Of a stretch of DNA of 64,000 nucleotides, positions 17,039 to 26,030 are shown in pieces. The stretch's first letter is position 1, and every line of letters begins with the position of its first letter. The DNA lies in contig CAVQRB010000003.1 in assembly GCA_963715055.1 (NCBI GenBank), positions 1 to 64,000 of the forward strand, given 5' to 3'. The DNA comes from CAVQRB01 sp963715055 (GTDB lineage: Bacteria > Pseudomonadota > Alphaproteobacteria > Rhodobacterales > Rhodobacteraceae). Both the position numbers and the translations under genes were made by a program. The notes beneath the pieces were generated by a model, which searched no databases, was not told the DNA's origin, and saw only the letters and a program-made list of their open reading frames with translations.

Positions 17039-20000
17039 TGGTGGTATAACTGGTCGGTTGCCCGGCTATCGTTTCGTGATCCTCACGCTCGACAGCCATG
17101 CGGCCGGCCCCGCGATGCGGGCCATGGATCGCCTTGGCAGGGATTTTCCGGGGCTTTCACTGTCGATCCATGCCGCCGCTGAATGGGGCGAGACGCCCGG
17201 TGCCTTCGAAGCCGCGGTGCAGGCGATCGAAACCGCCGATATCGTTATGTCGAACCTGCTCTTTCTCGAAGAGCACGTGGCACGCATCCTGCCCGCGCTC
17301 GAAGCACGGCGCGATCATTGTGACGCGATGATCGGTGTAATCGCCGATGCCTCCATTGTGAAACTCACGCGGATGGGCTCGCTCGACATGACCGCCCCGC
17401 AGTCGGGCGCCATGAAGCTGATGAAGAAGCTGCGCGGCTCCTCTAAACCATCGAGTTCAAGTGGCGCCGACAAGATGGCGCTGCTGCGCCGGCTGCCGAA
17501 GATCCTGCGGTTCATTCCGGGCAAGAGCCAGGACCTGCGCGCCTGGTTCCTGACGATGCAATACTGGCTCGGCGGCTCGGACGACAATGTCGAGGCCATG
17601 GTGCGGTTCCTCATCGGCCGCTATGCGAAAAATACTGGCTGGAAAGCAAAGGCGGAGGCGCCTGCCCCGATCGAGTATCCCGACACGGGGCTTTATCACC
17701 CGGATCTGCCTGAGCGCATCACCACGGATGTCCGCAAGATGCCCGCCCCCAAAGGTGCTGCGATGACGGTCGGGTTGCTGATGATGCGCTCATACGTGCT
17801 GTCGTCGGATACAGCGCATTATGATGCGGTGATCCGGGCCTTCGAGGCGCGCGGCCTGCGGGTGCTGGCCGCTTTTGCGGGCGGTCTCGACGCGCGGCCG
17901 GCGATCGACAGCTATTTCCGCGACGAGACCGGCGCGAAGATCGACGCCTTGGTGTCACTGACCGGGTTTTCGCTGGTAGGCGGGCCCGCCTACAACGACA
18001 ACGTCTCGGCGATCAAGGCTCTCAAGGATCTCGATGTGCCCTATATCGCTGCGCATCCGCTGGAATTCCAGACGCTGGGACAATGGGCCGACGCGCCACA
18101 GGGGCTCGGTCCGATCGAGACCACGATGCTGATCGCGCTGCCGGAGTTGGATGGGGCGACGAACCCCACGGTATTCGCCGGGCGCCACGGCGCAGATGGA
18201 TGTCACGGATGTGCACATAACTGCTCTTGCGTCTCGCAAAGCAAGGCCATGGCACCCTGCGTCGAGCGGATCGAAAGCCTGGCGGAGAAGACCGTCCGGC
18301 TGGCGAAGCTGCGGCGCAAGCAGAATGCCCAGAAGAAGGTCGGTATCGTGCTCTTTGGGTTTCCGCCAAACGCAGGTGCCGTCGGAACAGCAGCATACTT
18401 GAGCGTTTTCGAAAGCCTTTTCAATACGTTGCACCATCTCAAATCGCAAGGCTACGCAGTCGATGCGCCGCGCACGGTCGCGGAGTTGCGCACGGCGGTG
18501 CTCGAGGGCAATGCCCGGCAGTTCGGCCAGGAGGCCAATGTCGCAGCCCATGTGAGCGCCGATACGATCGTGAGAACCACGGCACCTCTGGCGGAGATCG
18601 AGGCGGTCTGGGGCCCCGCGCCGGGTCGGATCCAGTCGGACGGACGCGGTGTCTTCGTGCTGGGGCAGCACTTCGGCAATGTCTTCGTCGGTGTCCAGCC
18701 TGCCTTCGGCTACGAGGGCGACCCGATGCGGCTGCTCTTCGAGAAGGGCTTTGCGCCGACCCATGCCTTCGCCACCTTCTACCTTTGGCTGCGAAACACA
18801 TTTGCCGCCGATGTCCTGCTGCACTTCGGCATGCACGGGGCGCTCGAATTCATGCCGGGCAAACAGGCAGGCCTTGGCGCGCGCGACTGGCCCGATCGGC
18901 TGATCGGCGAAATGCCGAACGTCTATCTCTATGCCTCCAACAACCCGTCGGAGGCGAGCCTCGCCAAGCGGCGCTCGGGGGCGGTCACAATCACCCATCT
19001 GACGCCACCGCTGGCCGCGTCCGGTCTCTATAAAGGGCTTTCGGACCTTAAGGACAGCCTCACCCGCTGGCGCTCGCTGGATCCGTTGGCCCCGGAGCGC
19101 GACGAATTGGAAACGTTGATCGGCGAGCAGGCCGAGGCGGTGGACATGGGTGGCGTCGCCCCTCAGTCGCTCTGGCTCAAGCTCCTGGAAACCGAGGACG
19201 CGCTCATTCCAGATGGGCTGCACATTGTCGGTGAAAAGCTCACAGACAAAGCGCGGGCAGAGTATCTCTCGATCATGGGCCATGCTGATGCCGAGACCCG
19301 TGCGCGGGTGGAAAAGTTGCTCAAGGACGAAACGGAACTCGACGCCATCGCACGCGCCCTATCGGGACGGTTCATCGCACCGGTGCCCGGAGGCGATCTG
19401 ATCCGCTCCGCCGATGTGTTGCCCACGGGGCGCAACATTCATGCTTTCGATCCGTTCCGCATGCCAACGGCCTTTGCCTGCAGGGACGGGGCGGCGCAGG
19501 CACAGTTGCTGCTCGATACCCATGACAGCCTGCCGCGCACGGTGGCGCTGGTGCTTTGGGGCAGCGACAACATCAAGTCCGACGGCGGACCGATCGCCCA
19601 GGCGCTGGCGCTCATGGGCTGCCTGCCGCGCTTCGACAGTTTTGGACGGATTTCCGGCGCGGACCTGATCCCGCTCGCGGAGCTTGGACGTCCGCGCATC
19701 GATGTGATCATGACCCTCTCGGGGATTTTCCGCGATCTTCTGCCCTTGCAGACCCGCATGCTGGCCGAAGCGGCGCTGAAATGTGCGATGGCCGACGAGC
19801 CGCCGGAGCAGAACTTCATCCGCGCCCATGCCTTGGCCTATATGGAAAAAACCGGCTGCGAGATCGCCGAGGCGGCGCTGCGGGTGTTTTCGAATGCCGA
19901 AGGCGCCTACGGCTCCAACGTCAACCAGTTGGTCGACAGTTCCGCCTTTGGTGACGAAGACGAGTTGGCGGACGCCTATGAGGCGCGCAAGAGTTTCGCC

Positions 20001-20600
20001 TATGGCACGGACGGGAAGGCCACGGCCAACGCGGCGCTTCTGCAAAGCACCCTTTCGGAAGTTGATGTGGCCTATCAGAACCTTGAATCGGTCGAATTGG
20101 GTGTCACGACGGTTGACCATTATTTCGACACCCTGGGCGGGATTGCACGCGCCGTGAAACGCGCCAAAGGGTCGGATGCAGCGGTCTATATCGGCGATCA
20201 GACACGCGGCAAGGGCAAGGTCCGCACGTTGAAGGACCAGGTGGCACTCGAGACGCGCTCGCGCAGTCTCAACCCGAAGTTCTATGAAGGATTGTTGAAG
20301 CACGGCTCCGAAGGAGTGCGCCAGATCGAGGCGCATGTCACCAACACCATGGGTTGGTCGGCCACCACGGGTCAGGTCGATCCTTGGGTCTATCAGAGGA
20401 TTTCGGAGACTTTCGTACTCGATGAAGAGATGCGCCAGCGGCTTGCGGATCTGAACCCGACGGCTTCGAGCCGGATGGCGAACCGTTTGCTCGAAGCGCA
20501 TGACAGAAATTACTGGACCCCGGATGCCGACACGCTCGCTGCCTTGCAGGCCGCCGCGGATGCACTCGAGGACCAGCTTGAAGGGGTGGCGGCACAATGA
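17028..20600 (+). CDS. bchH: magnesium chelatase subunit H
   Basis: BchH is the large porphyrin-binding subunit of Mg chelatase (BchH, BchI, BchD) and starts the bacteriochlorophyll branch from protoporphyrin IX. The start MRDDGGITGRLPGYRF at 17028 gives 1190 aa, the normal length. CobN/BchH-type blocks are visible: LFGFPPNAGAVGTAAYLSVF, FGMHGALEFMPGKQAGLG and NNPSEASLAKRRSGA. A cysteine-rich stretch DGCHGCAHNCSCVSQ with a further Cys in MAPCVERI lies near residue 391 and could hold an iron-sulfur cluster. It overlaps bchB and is followed by a palindromic repeat before bchL. Confidence 0.97.
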   Translation: MRDDGGITGRLPGYRFVILTLDSHAAGPAMRAMDRLGRDFPGLSLSIHAAAEWGETPGAFEAAVQAIETADIVMSNLLFLEEHVARILPALEARRDHCDAMIGVIADASIVKLTRMGSLDMTAPQSGAMKLMKKLRGSSKPSSSSGADKMALLRRLPKILRFIPGKSQDLRAWFLTMQYWLGGSDDNVEAMVRFLIGRYAKNTGWKAKAEAPAPIEYPDTGLYHPDLPERITTDVRKMPAPKGAAMTVGLLMMRSYVLSSDTAHYDAVIRAFEARGLRVLAAFAGGLDARPAIDSYFRDETGAKIDALVSLTGFSLVGGPAYNDNVSAIKALKDLDVPYIAAHPLEFQTLGQWADAPQGLGPIETTMLIALPELDGATNPTVFAGRHGADGCHGCAHNCSCVSQSKAMAPCVERIESLAEKTVRLAKLRRKQNAQKKVGIVLFGFPPNAGAVGTAAYLSVFESLFNTLHHLKSQGYAVDAPRTVAELRTAVLEGNARQFGQEANVAAHVSADTIVRTTAPLAEIEAVWGPAPGRIQSDGRGVFVLGQHFGNVFVGVQPAFGYEGDPMRLLFEKGFAPTHAFATFYLWLRNTFAADVLLHFGMHGALEFMPGKQAGLGARDWPDRLIGEMPNVYLYASNNPSEASLAKRRSGAVTITHLTPPLAASGLYKGLSDLKDSLTRWRSLDPLAPERDELETLIGEQAEAVDMGGVAPQSLWLKLLETEDALIPDGLHIVGEKLTDKARAEYLSIMGHADAETRARVEKLLKDETELDAIARALSGRFIAPVPGGDLIRSADVLPTGRNIHAFDPFRMPTAFACRDGAAQAQLLLDTHDSLPRTVALVLWGSDNIKSDGGPIAQALALMGCLPRFDSFGRISGADLIPLAELGRPRIDVIMTLSGIFRDLLPLQTRMLAEAALKCAMADEPPEQNFIRAHALAYMEKTGCEIAEAALRVFSNAEGAYGSNVNQLVDSSAFGDEDELADAYEARKSFAYGTDGKATANAALLQSTLSEVDVAYQNLESVELGVTTVDHYFDTLGGIARAVKRAKGSDAAVYIGDQTRGKGKVRTLKDQVALETRSRSLNPKFYEGLLKHGSEGVRQIEAHVTNTMGWSATTGQVDPWVYQRISETFVLDEEMRQRLADLNPTASSRMANRLLEAHDRNYWTPDADTLAALQAAADALEDQLEGVAAQ

Positions 20601-20617
20601 CCCCTTTTGCGAGACCA

Positions 20618-20668
20618 ACCGTGGGAGCCTCCGGCGGGGATATTTTTGGCCAAAAGAAACAAGGGGTG
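20618..20668 (+). repeat. GGGATATTT repeat, copy 2 (bchH-bchL gap)
   Basis: The 93-nt gap between bchH and bchL holds GGCGGGGATATTTTTGGCCA followed by AAAGAAACAAGG. The AAAGGA ribosome site of bchL follows at about 20680. Confidence 0.7.
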
Positions 20669-20693
20669 TGCGCCCCTTTGAAAGGACGTTGAT

Positions 20694-21593
20694 ATGAGCC
20701 CTCTGGACAGAACACCGCCCAGCCTGCGCGGACAGGACGGCGAAGGCTCGGTACAGGTGCATCAGGACGACAGCGCCAAAATCGAAGGGGCGAAGGTCTT
20801 TTCGGTCTACGGCAAGGGCGGGATTGGCAAGTCCACGACCTCGAGCAATCTTTCGGCGGCCTTTTCCATGCTGGGCAAGCGGGTTTTGCAGATCGGTTGC
20901 GACCCCAAGCACGACAGCACCTTTACTCTGACCGGCACGTTGGTGCCGACGGTGATCGACATTCTCAAGGAGGTGGATTTTCACCCCGAGGAACTGCGGG
21001 CCGAGGATTTCGTCTTCGAAGGCTTCAACGGCGTGAAATGCGTCGAAGCCGGTGGGCCGCCCGCCGGCACCGGCTGCGGCGGCTACGTGGTGGGACAGAC
21101 GGTGAAACTGCTCAAGCAGCATCACATGCTGGAAGACACCGATGTGGTGATCTTCGATGTGTTGGGCGATGTGGTTTGCGGAGGGTTTGCCGCCCCCTTG
21201 CAGCACGCGGACCGCGCGCTGATCGTGACGGCCAATGATTTCGACAGCATCTATGCGATGAACCGGATCATTGCCGCTGTGCAGGCCAAGTCGGTGAACT
21301 ACAAGGTGCGACTGGCGGGCTGTGTCGCCAACCGTTCCAAGGACACCGACGAGGTGGACCGCTATTGCCGCACGGTGGGCTTCAACCGGATCGCGCATAT
21401 GCCCGATCTCGATGCCATTCGCCGCTCGCGGCTGAAGAAGAAGACGCTCTTCGAGATGCCAGATGACGAGGAAGTCGTGCAGGTGCGCAAGGAATACGTG
21501 AGGCTTGCCGAAACACTGTGGAACGGGACGGAGCCTCTGGCCCCTGCCCCGCTGCCGGACCGCGAGATCTTTGAATTACTGGGGTTCGATTGA
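20694..21593 (+). CDS. bchL: light-independent protochlorophyllide reductase, iron-sulfur ATP-binding protein
   Basis: BchL is the NifH-like dimer that passes electrons to BchNB with ATP hydrolysis. The 299-aa sequence has the P-loop YGKGGIGKSTTSSN and two cysteines for the intersubunit 4Fe-4S cluster in PAGTGCGGYVVG and LGDVVCGGFAAP. An N-terminal extension of about 30 residues before the fold is normal for BchL. It is separated from bchH by a repeat-bearing gap, and bchM follows with a TGATG stop/start overlap. Confidence 0.97.
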   Translation: MSPLDRTPPSLRGQDGEGSVQVHQDDSAKIEGAKVFSVYGKGGIGKSTTSSNLSAAFSMLGKRVLQIGCDPKHDSTFTLTGTLVPTVIDILKEVDFHPEELRAEDFVFEGFNGVKCVEAGGPPAGTGCGGYVVGQTVKLLKQHHMLEDTDVVIFDVLGDVVCGGFAAPLQHADRALIVTANDFDSIYAMNRIIAAVQAKSVNYKVRLAGCVANRSKDTDEVDRYCRTVGFNRIAHMPDLDAIRRSRLKKKTLFEMPDDEEVVQVRKEYVRLAETLWNGTEPLAPAPLPDREIFELLGFD

Positions 21594-22321
21594 TGCGCGA
21601 CGACGTGATCCTTTCCGATGCGGCAACTGCCCCGGCCCGACCGGGTTATGAGGCCACGCGCGCAAGGGTAGAGACTTATTTCGACAAGACCGCGACCAAG
21701 ACCTGGGAGCGGCTGACCTCCGACGCGCCAGTCTCGAAGATCCGCGAAACCGTGCGGCAGGGCCGCGACCGGATGCGCGATCTGATGCTGAGCCGCCTGC
21801 CGGCGGACCTCAGCGGGCACCGGGTGCTCGACGCGGGTTGCGGCGCGGGGCAGATGACGGTCGAGCTTGCGAAACGCGGCGCCGAGGTCGTGGCGACCGA
21901 CATTTCGCCGTCGCTGGTCAATATCGCCGAGTTGCGGCTGCCTTTCGAGTATCGCGACCAGGTCACCTTCAGCTCTGGCGACATGCTCGATCCTGCCTTG
22001 GGCAGCTTCGATCATGTGGTAGCGATGGACAGCCTGATCTACTACGGCGCCGACGATATCGGCCGTGCACTTGCCAATCTGGACCAGCGCACGCGCGAGA
22101 CCGTGGTCTTCACCGTGGCGCCGCGCACCCGTGCCCTGATGGCGATGTGGTATGCCGGCAAACTCTTCCCGCGGTCCGACCGCAGCCCGGTGATGGTGCC
22201 ACATGCCCATGAACCGCTGGCCGATGCGGCCAGAATGCACGGGGCGCAACGCAGCCTGCGCCCGGTCGAGCGCGTGACCTCCGGTTTCTATATCTCTCAG
22301 GCGATGGAGTTGCGCGCATGA
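21593..22321 (+). CDS. bchM: magnesium protoporphyrin IX O-methyltransferase
   Basis: BchM methylates the C13 propionate of Mg-protoporphyrin IX using SAM, the step before the cyclase. The 242-aa protein has the SAM-binding motif VLDAGCGAGQMTVELA and the C-terminal GFYISQAMELRA seen in BchM. I start at ATG 21593 (MRDDVILSDAA), which shares its A with the bchL stop; a TTG one codon upstream is less likely. It overlaps lhaA by 4 nt. Confidence 0.95.
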   Translation: MRDDVILSDAATAPARPGYEATRARVETYFDKTATKTWERLTSDAPVSKIRETVRQGRDRMRDLMLSRLPADLSGHRVLDAGCGAGQMTVELAKRGAEVVATDISPSLVNIAELRLPFEYRDQVTFSSGDMLDPALGSFDHVVAMDSLIYYGADDIGRALANLDQRTRETVVFTVAPRTRALMAMWYAGKLFPRSDRSPVMVPHAHEPLADAARMHGAQRSLRPVERVTSGFYISQAMELRA

Positions 22322-23754
22322 CCACCGCCGCCCGCCTGAAAAACCTTTCGCTGAAGGCGATGCCCTTCGCGGATGCGGCGAGTCCGGAATTGCCGATGGC
22401 GCAGTTGTTGCGGCTGTCGCTTTTCCAGGTCTCGGTGGGCATGGCCTCCGTGATGCTGCTCGGGACGCTCAACCGCGTGATGATCGTGGAACTTTCTGTA
22501 CCGGCGGTGATCGTGGCGCTGATGATCGCGCTGCCTGTGCTGATAGCCCCCTTCCGCGCGCTTCTGGGGTTCCGGTCGGACACCCATCGATCCGCAATCG
22601 GCTGGAAACGGGTGCCCTACATCTGGTTCGGCTCGCTCTGGCAGTTCGGCGGGCTTGCCGTGATGCCTTTTGCGCTTTTGGTGCTCGGCGGCGATGTCTA
22701 CCACGTGGTGCCTTACGCAGGCGAGGCGCTTGCGGCCATCGCCTTCCTGATGACCGGGCTCGGGATGCACATGACGCAGACCGCAGGCCTCGCACTCGCC
22801 TCGGACCGGGCCACGGATGAAACCCGGCCGCGCGTCGTGGCGCTTCTCTATGTGATGTTCCTTGTCGGCATGGGCATTTCCGCGCTGATCATGGGCGTGT
22901 TGCTCACCGATTTCACCGCGTTAAAACTCATCCGCGTGGTGCAGGGGGCGGCGGTGGTGACGCTCCTGCTGAACCTGATTGCCCTTTGGAAACAAGAGCA
23001 TGTACGCCCTATGAGTCGCGAAGAGCGCGACGCGCCCCGGCCGCGGTTCGCGGATGCCTGGAATGATTTCCTCGCCGGTGGCAAGGCCGGGCGACTTCTG
23101 GTTTGCGTTTTTGTGGGCACCATGGCTTTCAACATGCAGGATGTGTTGCTGGAACCCTATGGCGGCGAAATTCTCGGACTTTCGGTTTCGGCGACCACCA
23201 TACTCACCGCGCTCTGGTCGGCGGGCGCACTGTGCGGTTTCGCCTATGCCGGAACGCGTTTGGGCAAGGGCTCCAACCCGTACCGCCTTGCGGGCGCCGG
23301 CATTCTTGCCGGGATCTGGGCCTTCTCGCTGGTGGTTTTCGCAGCACCCATGGGCTCGACCGAACTCTTTTACGCCGGTGCTGCCTTGATCGGCTTCGGT
23401 GGCGGGCTCTTCGCCATATCGACCCTGACCGCCGCCATGACCATGCCGGCAACCGGAACCGCCGGACGCGGTCTGGCCCTTGGCGCATGGGGCGCCGCTC
23501 AGGCGACAGCCGCGGGTCTCTCCATCGCTATCGGTGGCGGCCTGCGCGACTGGGTCGACCATGCCGCCATGTCCGGCCATCTGGGCGAGGTGCTGATGAC
23601 CCCCGCCACCGGATACTCCTTCGTTTACCACACCGAGGTTGGCCTGCTTTTCGTCACCCTCGTCATCCTTGGACCCCTCGTGCGCCAAAGCGGTCCTCTC
23701 ACCCCGATGGAAAGCGGCTCCCGCCCGATGGGCCTCGCCGATTTTCCGACATGA
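22318..23754 (+). CDS. lhaA: LhaA, light-harvesting 1 assembly membrane protein
   Basis: LhaA promotes LH1 assembly and belongs to the PucC branch of the major facilitator superfamily. The 478-aa protein has about twelve hydrophobic helices and the family motifs GTLNRVMIVELSVPA, FRALLGFRSDTHRSAIGWKR and NMQDVLLEPYGGEILGL. Position between bchM and puhA is the conserved place for lhaA. Unlike the PucC-like paralogue near bchG, this copy is intact. ATGA overlap with bchM; 22 nt gap to puhA with a strong AGGAGG. Confidence 0.94.
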   Translation: MTTAARLKNLSLKAMPFADAASPELPMAQLLRLSLFQVSVGMASVMLLGTLNRVMIVELSVPAVIVALMIALPVLIAPFRALLGFRSDTHRSAIGWKRVPYIWFGSLWQFGGLAVMPFALLVLGGDVYHVVPYAGEALAAIAFLMTGLGMHMTQTAGLALASDRATDETRPRVVALLYVMFLVGMGISALIMGVLLTDFTALKLIRVVQGAAVVTLLLNLIALWKQEHVRPMSREERDAPRPRFADAWNDFLAGGKAGRLLVCVFVGTMAFNMQDVLLEPYGGEILGLSVSATTILTALWSAGALCGFAYAGTRLGKGSNPYRLAGAGILAGIWAFSLVVFAAPMGSTELFYAGAALIGFGGGLFAISTLTAAMTMPATGTAGRGLALGAWGAAQATAAGLSIAIGGGLRDWVDHAAMSGHLGEVLMTPATGYSFVYHTEVGLLFVTLVILGPLVRQSGPLTPMESGSRPMGLADFPT

Positions 23755-23776
23755 CCCCGTTTCAGGAGGAAACAAC

Positions 23777-24544
23777 ATGACTGGAACATTCTTTGGCCAA
23801 TTCGACCTTGCCAGCGCCGTGCTCTGGCTCTTCTACTTCTTTTTCGCCGGTCTCGTGATCTGGATCCAGCGCGAGAACATGCGCGAGGGCTATCCGCTCG
23901 AGGACGACGAGGGCAACAAGTCCTCCAACCCCTCGATGTGGCCCCTGCCCGAAGACAAAACCTTCAAGCTGCCGCATGGCCGCGGTGAAGTGACCGTACC
24001 GAGCGGACAGGCGCCCGAACGCAAGGACATCGCGCTGAAACGCGTGGGACCGGGCAATGGCTATCCGCTGGAGCCCACCGGTGATCCGATGCTCGACGGT
24101 GTCGGCCCCGCCTCCTGGGCGCCGCGCAAGGATCATCCCGAACTCGACGGCCACGGCCATCCGAAAATCGTGCCGATGTCCGCGACCGAAGGTTTCCACG
24201 TCGCCGCCGGGCGCGACCCGCGCGGCCTGCCCGTTGTCGCGGGCGACGGCGAGATCGTCGGCAAGATCACCGACATGTGGATCGACGAGCCGGAACAGCT
24301 TGTGCGCTACCTCGAACTGGAGCTTGACAGCAAATGGGGCTCGGGAACGCGCCTGCTGCCGGTGACCTTCGCCAAGATCAAGTCGGACCGCGTCAACGTG
24401 CACGCGATCTACGGCAAGCACTTTGCCACCGTTCCGAAGATCGCCAGCCCGCGGCAGGTCACCCTGCTCGAGGAGGACAAGATCTCCGGCTACTACGGTG
24501 GTGGCAAACTCTACGCAGGGAACCGTCAGGAAACCCTGATCTGA
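23777..24544 (+). CDS. puhA: photosynthetic reaction centre subunit H
   Basis: PuhA caps the reaction centre on the cytoplasmic side and tunes proton delivery to QB. The 255-aa protein has one N-terminal membrane helix (AVLWLFYFFFAGLVIWIQRE) and the PRC-barrel cytoplasmic domain with DPRGLPVVAGDGEIVGKITD. ATG 23777 is set by AGGAGGA 8 nt upstream and by the usual H-subunit start MTGTFFGQFDLA; a longer frame from 23639 overlaps lhaA and lacks support. Heads the puhABC block. Confidence 0.97.
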   Translation: MTGTFFGQFDLASAVLWLFYFFFAGLVIWIQRENMREGYPLEDDEGNKSSNPSMWPLPEDKTFKLPHGRGEVTVPSGQAPERKDIALKRVGPGNGYPLEPTGDPMLDGVGPASWAPRKDHPELDGHGHPKIVPMSATEGFHVAAGRDPRGLPVVAGDGEIVGKITDMWIDEPEQLVRYLELELDSKWGSGTRLLPVTFAKIKSDRVNVHAIYGKHFATVPKIASPRQVTLLEEDKISGYYGGGKLYAGNRQETLI

Positions 24545-24577
24545 CAACCGCTTAACCGAGAAAGGGAGGCCCTCGCC

Positions 24578-25240
24578 ATGTCTCACGATCACAATACACC
24601 GCCCGCCCAAGGGCACGACGACTTCCAGATCGAGCCCGTTGAGGGGCTCCCGGAACGCCCGCCTGCAGGGGAGCGTATTCTCTGGCAAGGCCGCCCCGAC
24701 TGGCGTGCCCTGGCCGTGGAATCGATGAGCCTGAAATGGGTGGCGGGATATTTCGCCCTGCTGACCGCCTGGCGCTTCGTCTCTGTCGTCGATCTTTTGC
24801 CCCTTGGGCAGGCGATCGGCGCGGCGGTGCCCTTCGTGATCCTCGGGTCTGTTGTCTGCGGTCTGCTGACGCTCATTGCCTGGGTTCAGGCAAAGCACAC
24901 CATGTACACGGTGACCGACGCGCGTGTCGTGATGCGCATTGGTGCTGCCCTCACGCTGACGCTGAACCTGCCCTACAAACAGGTCAGCAATGCGATGCTG
25001 GATCTGCGCAAGGGTGGGACCGGCACCATCGCGCTGGAAACCATGGGTGACACAAGGCTCTCCTACCTCGTGTGCTGGCCGCATGTCCGGCCATGGTACA
25101 TGAGCAAGACCCAGCCGGCGCTGCGGTGCATCCCCGATGCCGAGCACGTCGCAGGTCTGCTCTCGGAAGCGGCGGAGGCGCGGATTTCCGTGCCGCGGGT
25201 CGCCCGTCCAGTGCATCCGACAGCCGTCGCAGCGGAGTGA
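24578..25240 (+). CDS. puhB: photosynthetic complex assembly protein PuhB
   Basis: PuhB is needed for efficient reaction-centre assembly. The 220-aa protein has a Pro-rich N-terminus, the motif ERILWQGRPDWRALA, two to three membrane helices (about 50-105) and a PH-like domain (TMYTVTDARVVMRIGAAL). Good ribosome site GGGAGG before ATG 24578; 33 nt after puhA and 5 nt before puhC. Family assigned by gene order and motifs. Confidence 0.92.
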   Translation: MSHDHNTPPAQGHDDFQIEPVEGLPERPPAGERILWQGRPDWRALAVESMSLKWVAGYFALLTAWRFVSVVDLLPLGQAIGAAVPFVILGSVVCGLLTLIAWVQAKHTMYTVTDARVVMRIGAALTLTLNLPYKQVSNAMLDLRKGGTGTIALETMGDTRLSYLVCWPHVRPWYMSKTQPALRCIPDAEHVAGLLSEAAEARISVPRVARPVHPTAVAAE

Positions 25241-25245
25241 GCAAC

Positions 25246-25713
25246 ATGACCACAGGCACCCACCCCCGCATCCACGCCAAGCCGGACGAACTGGCACCGC
25301 GCATCATCGTGCGCGTCATGTTCGGCTTTGTCTTCTTCGTGCTCCTGCTGGTGAGCTATGCCTCCTTCACCGGCAGGCCGCTGGAAAGCACGCCGCCCGA
25401 CGCACCGGTCATCCGGGAACGCGCCATCCACCTGTCGGGCGATGCCTCCGGGGCTGCCCGCGTTCTTGACGCCAACGGCACGCTGATCGCCGATTTCCCC
25501 TCCGACAAGGGCGGTTTCGTCGCCGGTATCGAGCGGGTGATCGCCCGCGAGCGCGGCAAGAGCGGCATCGACATGTCCGCCCCTGTCCTCCTACAACTGC
25601 GCGAAGGCAATCGCCTGTCGCTTTATGACCCCGTCACCGGATGGTCAGCCGAGCTCATGGGTTTCGGCGCCACCAACTCCCGCGTCTTCGCCAGACTGCT
25701 GGACCAACCCTGA
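25246..25713 (+). CDS. puhC: photosynthetic complex assembly protein PuhC
   Basis: PuhC supports organisation of the reaction centre-LH1 core. The 155-aa protein has a single N-terminal anchor (VMFGFVFFVLLLVSYASF) and a periplasmic domain ending in LYDPVTGWSAELMGFG. I use ATG 25246, 5 nt after puhB, since a longer frame from 25072 lies inside puhB. Order puhA-puhB-puhC is conserved in purple bacteria. Confidence 0.9.
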   Translation: MTTGTHPRIHAKPDELAPRIIVRVMFGFVFFVLLLVSYASFTGRPLESTPPDAPVIRERAIHLSGDASGAARVLDANGTLIADFPSDKGGFVAGIERVIARERGKSGIDMSAPVLLQLREGNRLSLYDPVTGWSAELMGFGATNSRVFARLLDQP

Positions 25714-25733
25714 ACCCAAGGAAGGAAGCCACC

Positions 25734-26030
25734 ATGGGACTGCTGACAAAGGATTTCGAGCGTGCGCCCTGCACCGTCGAGATCAGCCATAAATTCGAGA
25801 GCCTGCATGCGCATGTGAAGTTCAACAACGGCGCCGTGATCTATCCCGGCGACGAGGTACAGGTGCATGGCGGCGAGATCATGGCCCCCTTCGGTGAGAT
25901 CGTCATCGAGGACCGCGAGGCCACGATCATCCGCGCCAGCAAGCTCGAAAGGCTCTGGACGCGCCTCACCGGCGATTTCGAGGTCATGGAGCTGTGTGAA
26001 TTTTCCTTCTCAGAGGAGGTCAAGCTATGA
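25734..26030 (+). CDS. small conserved PGC protein between puhC and acsF (98 aa)
   Basis: A clear ribosome site (GGAAGGAAG) precedes ATG 25734, and the gene overlaps acsF by 4 nt. The product starts MGLLTKDFERAPCTVEISHK and includes VKFNNGAVIYPGDEVQVHGG; it is soluble, with a predicted beta-rich core and an acidic C-terminus. Proteins of this kind sit at this spot in related clusters, but I know of no function. Tight coupling to the cyclase gene suggests a role with AcsF or in complex assembly. I leave it unnamed. Confidence 0.82.
   Translation: MGLLTKDFERAPCTVEISHKFESLHAHVKFNNGAVIYPGDEVQVHGGEIMAPFGEIVIEDREATIIRASKLERLWTRLTGDFEVMELCEFSFSEEVKL

Noticed and set aside
19359..21398. 679-codon open frame on the minus strand opposite bchH and bchL
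   Set aside because: It is a high-GC shadow of the real genes: no family motifs, no ribosome site, and both plus-strand proteins are complete and conserved.
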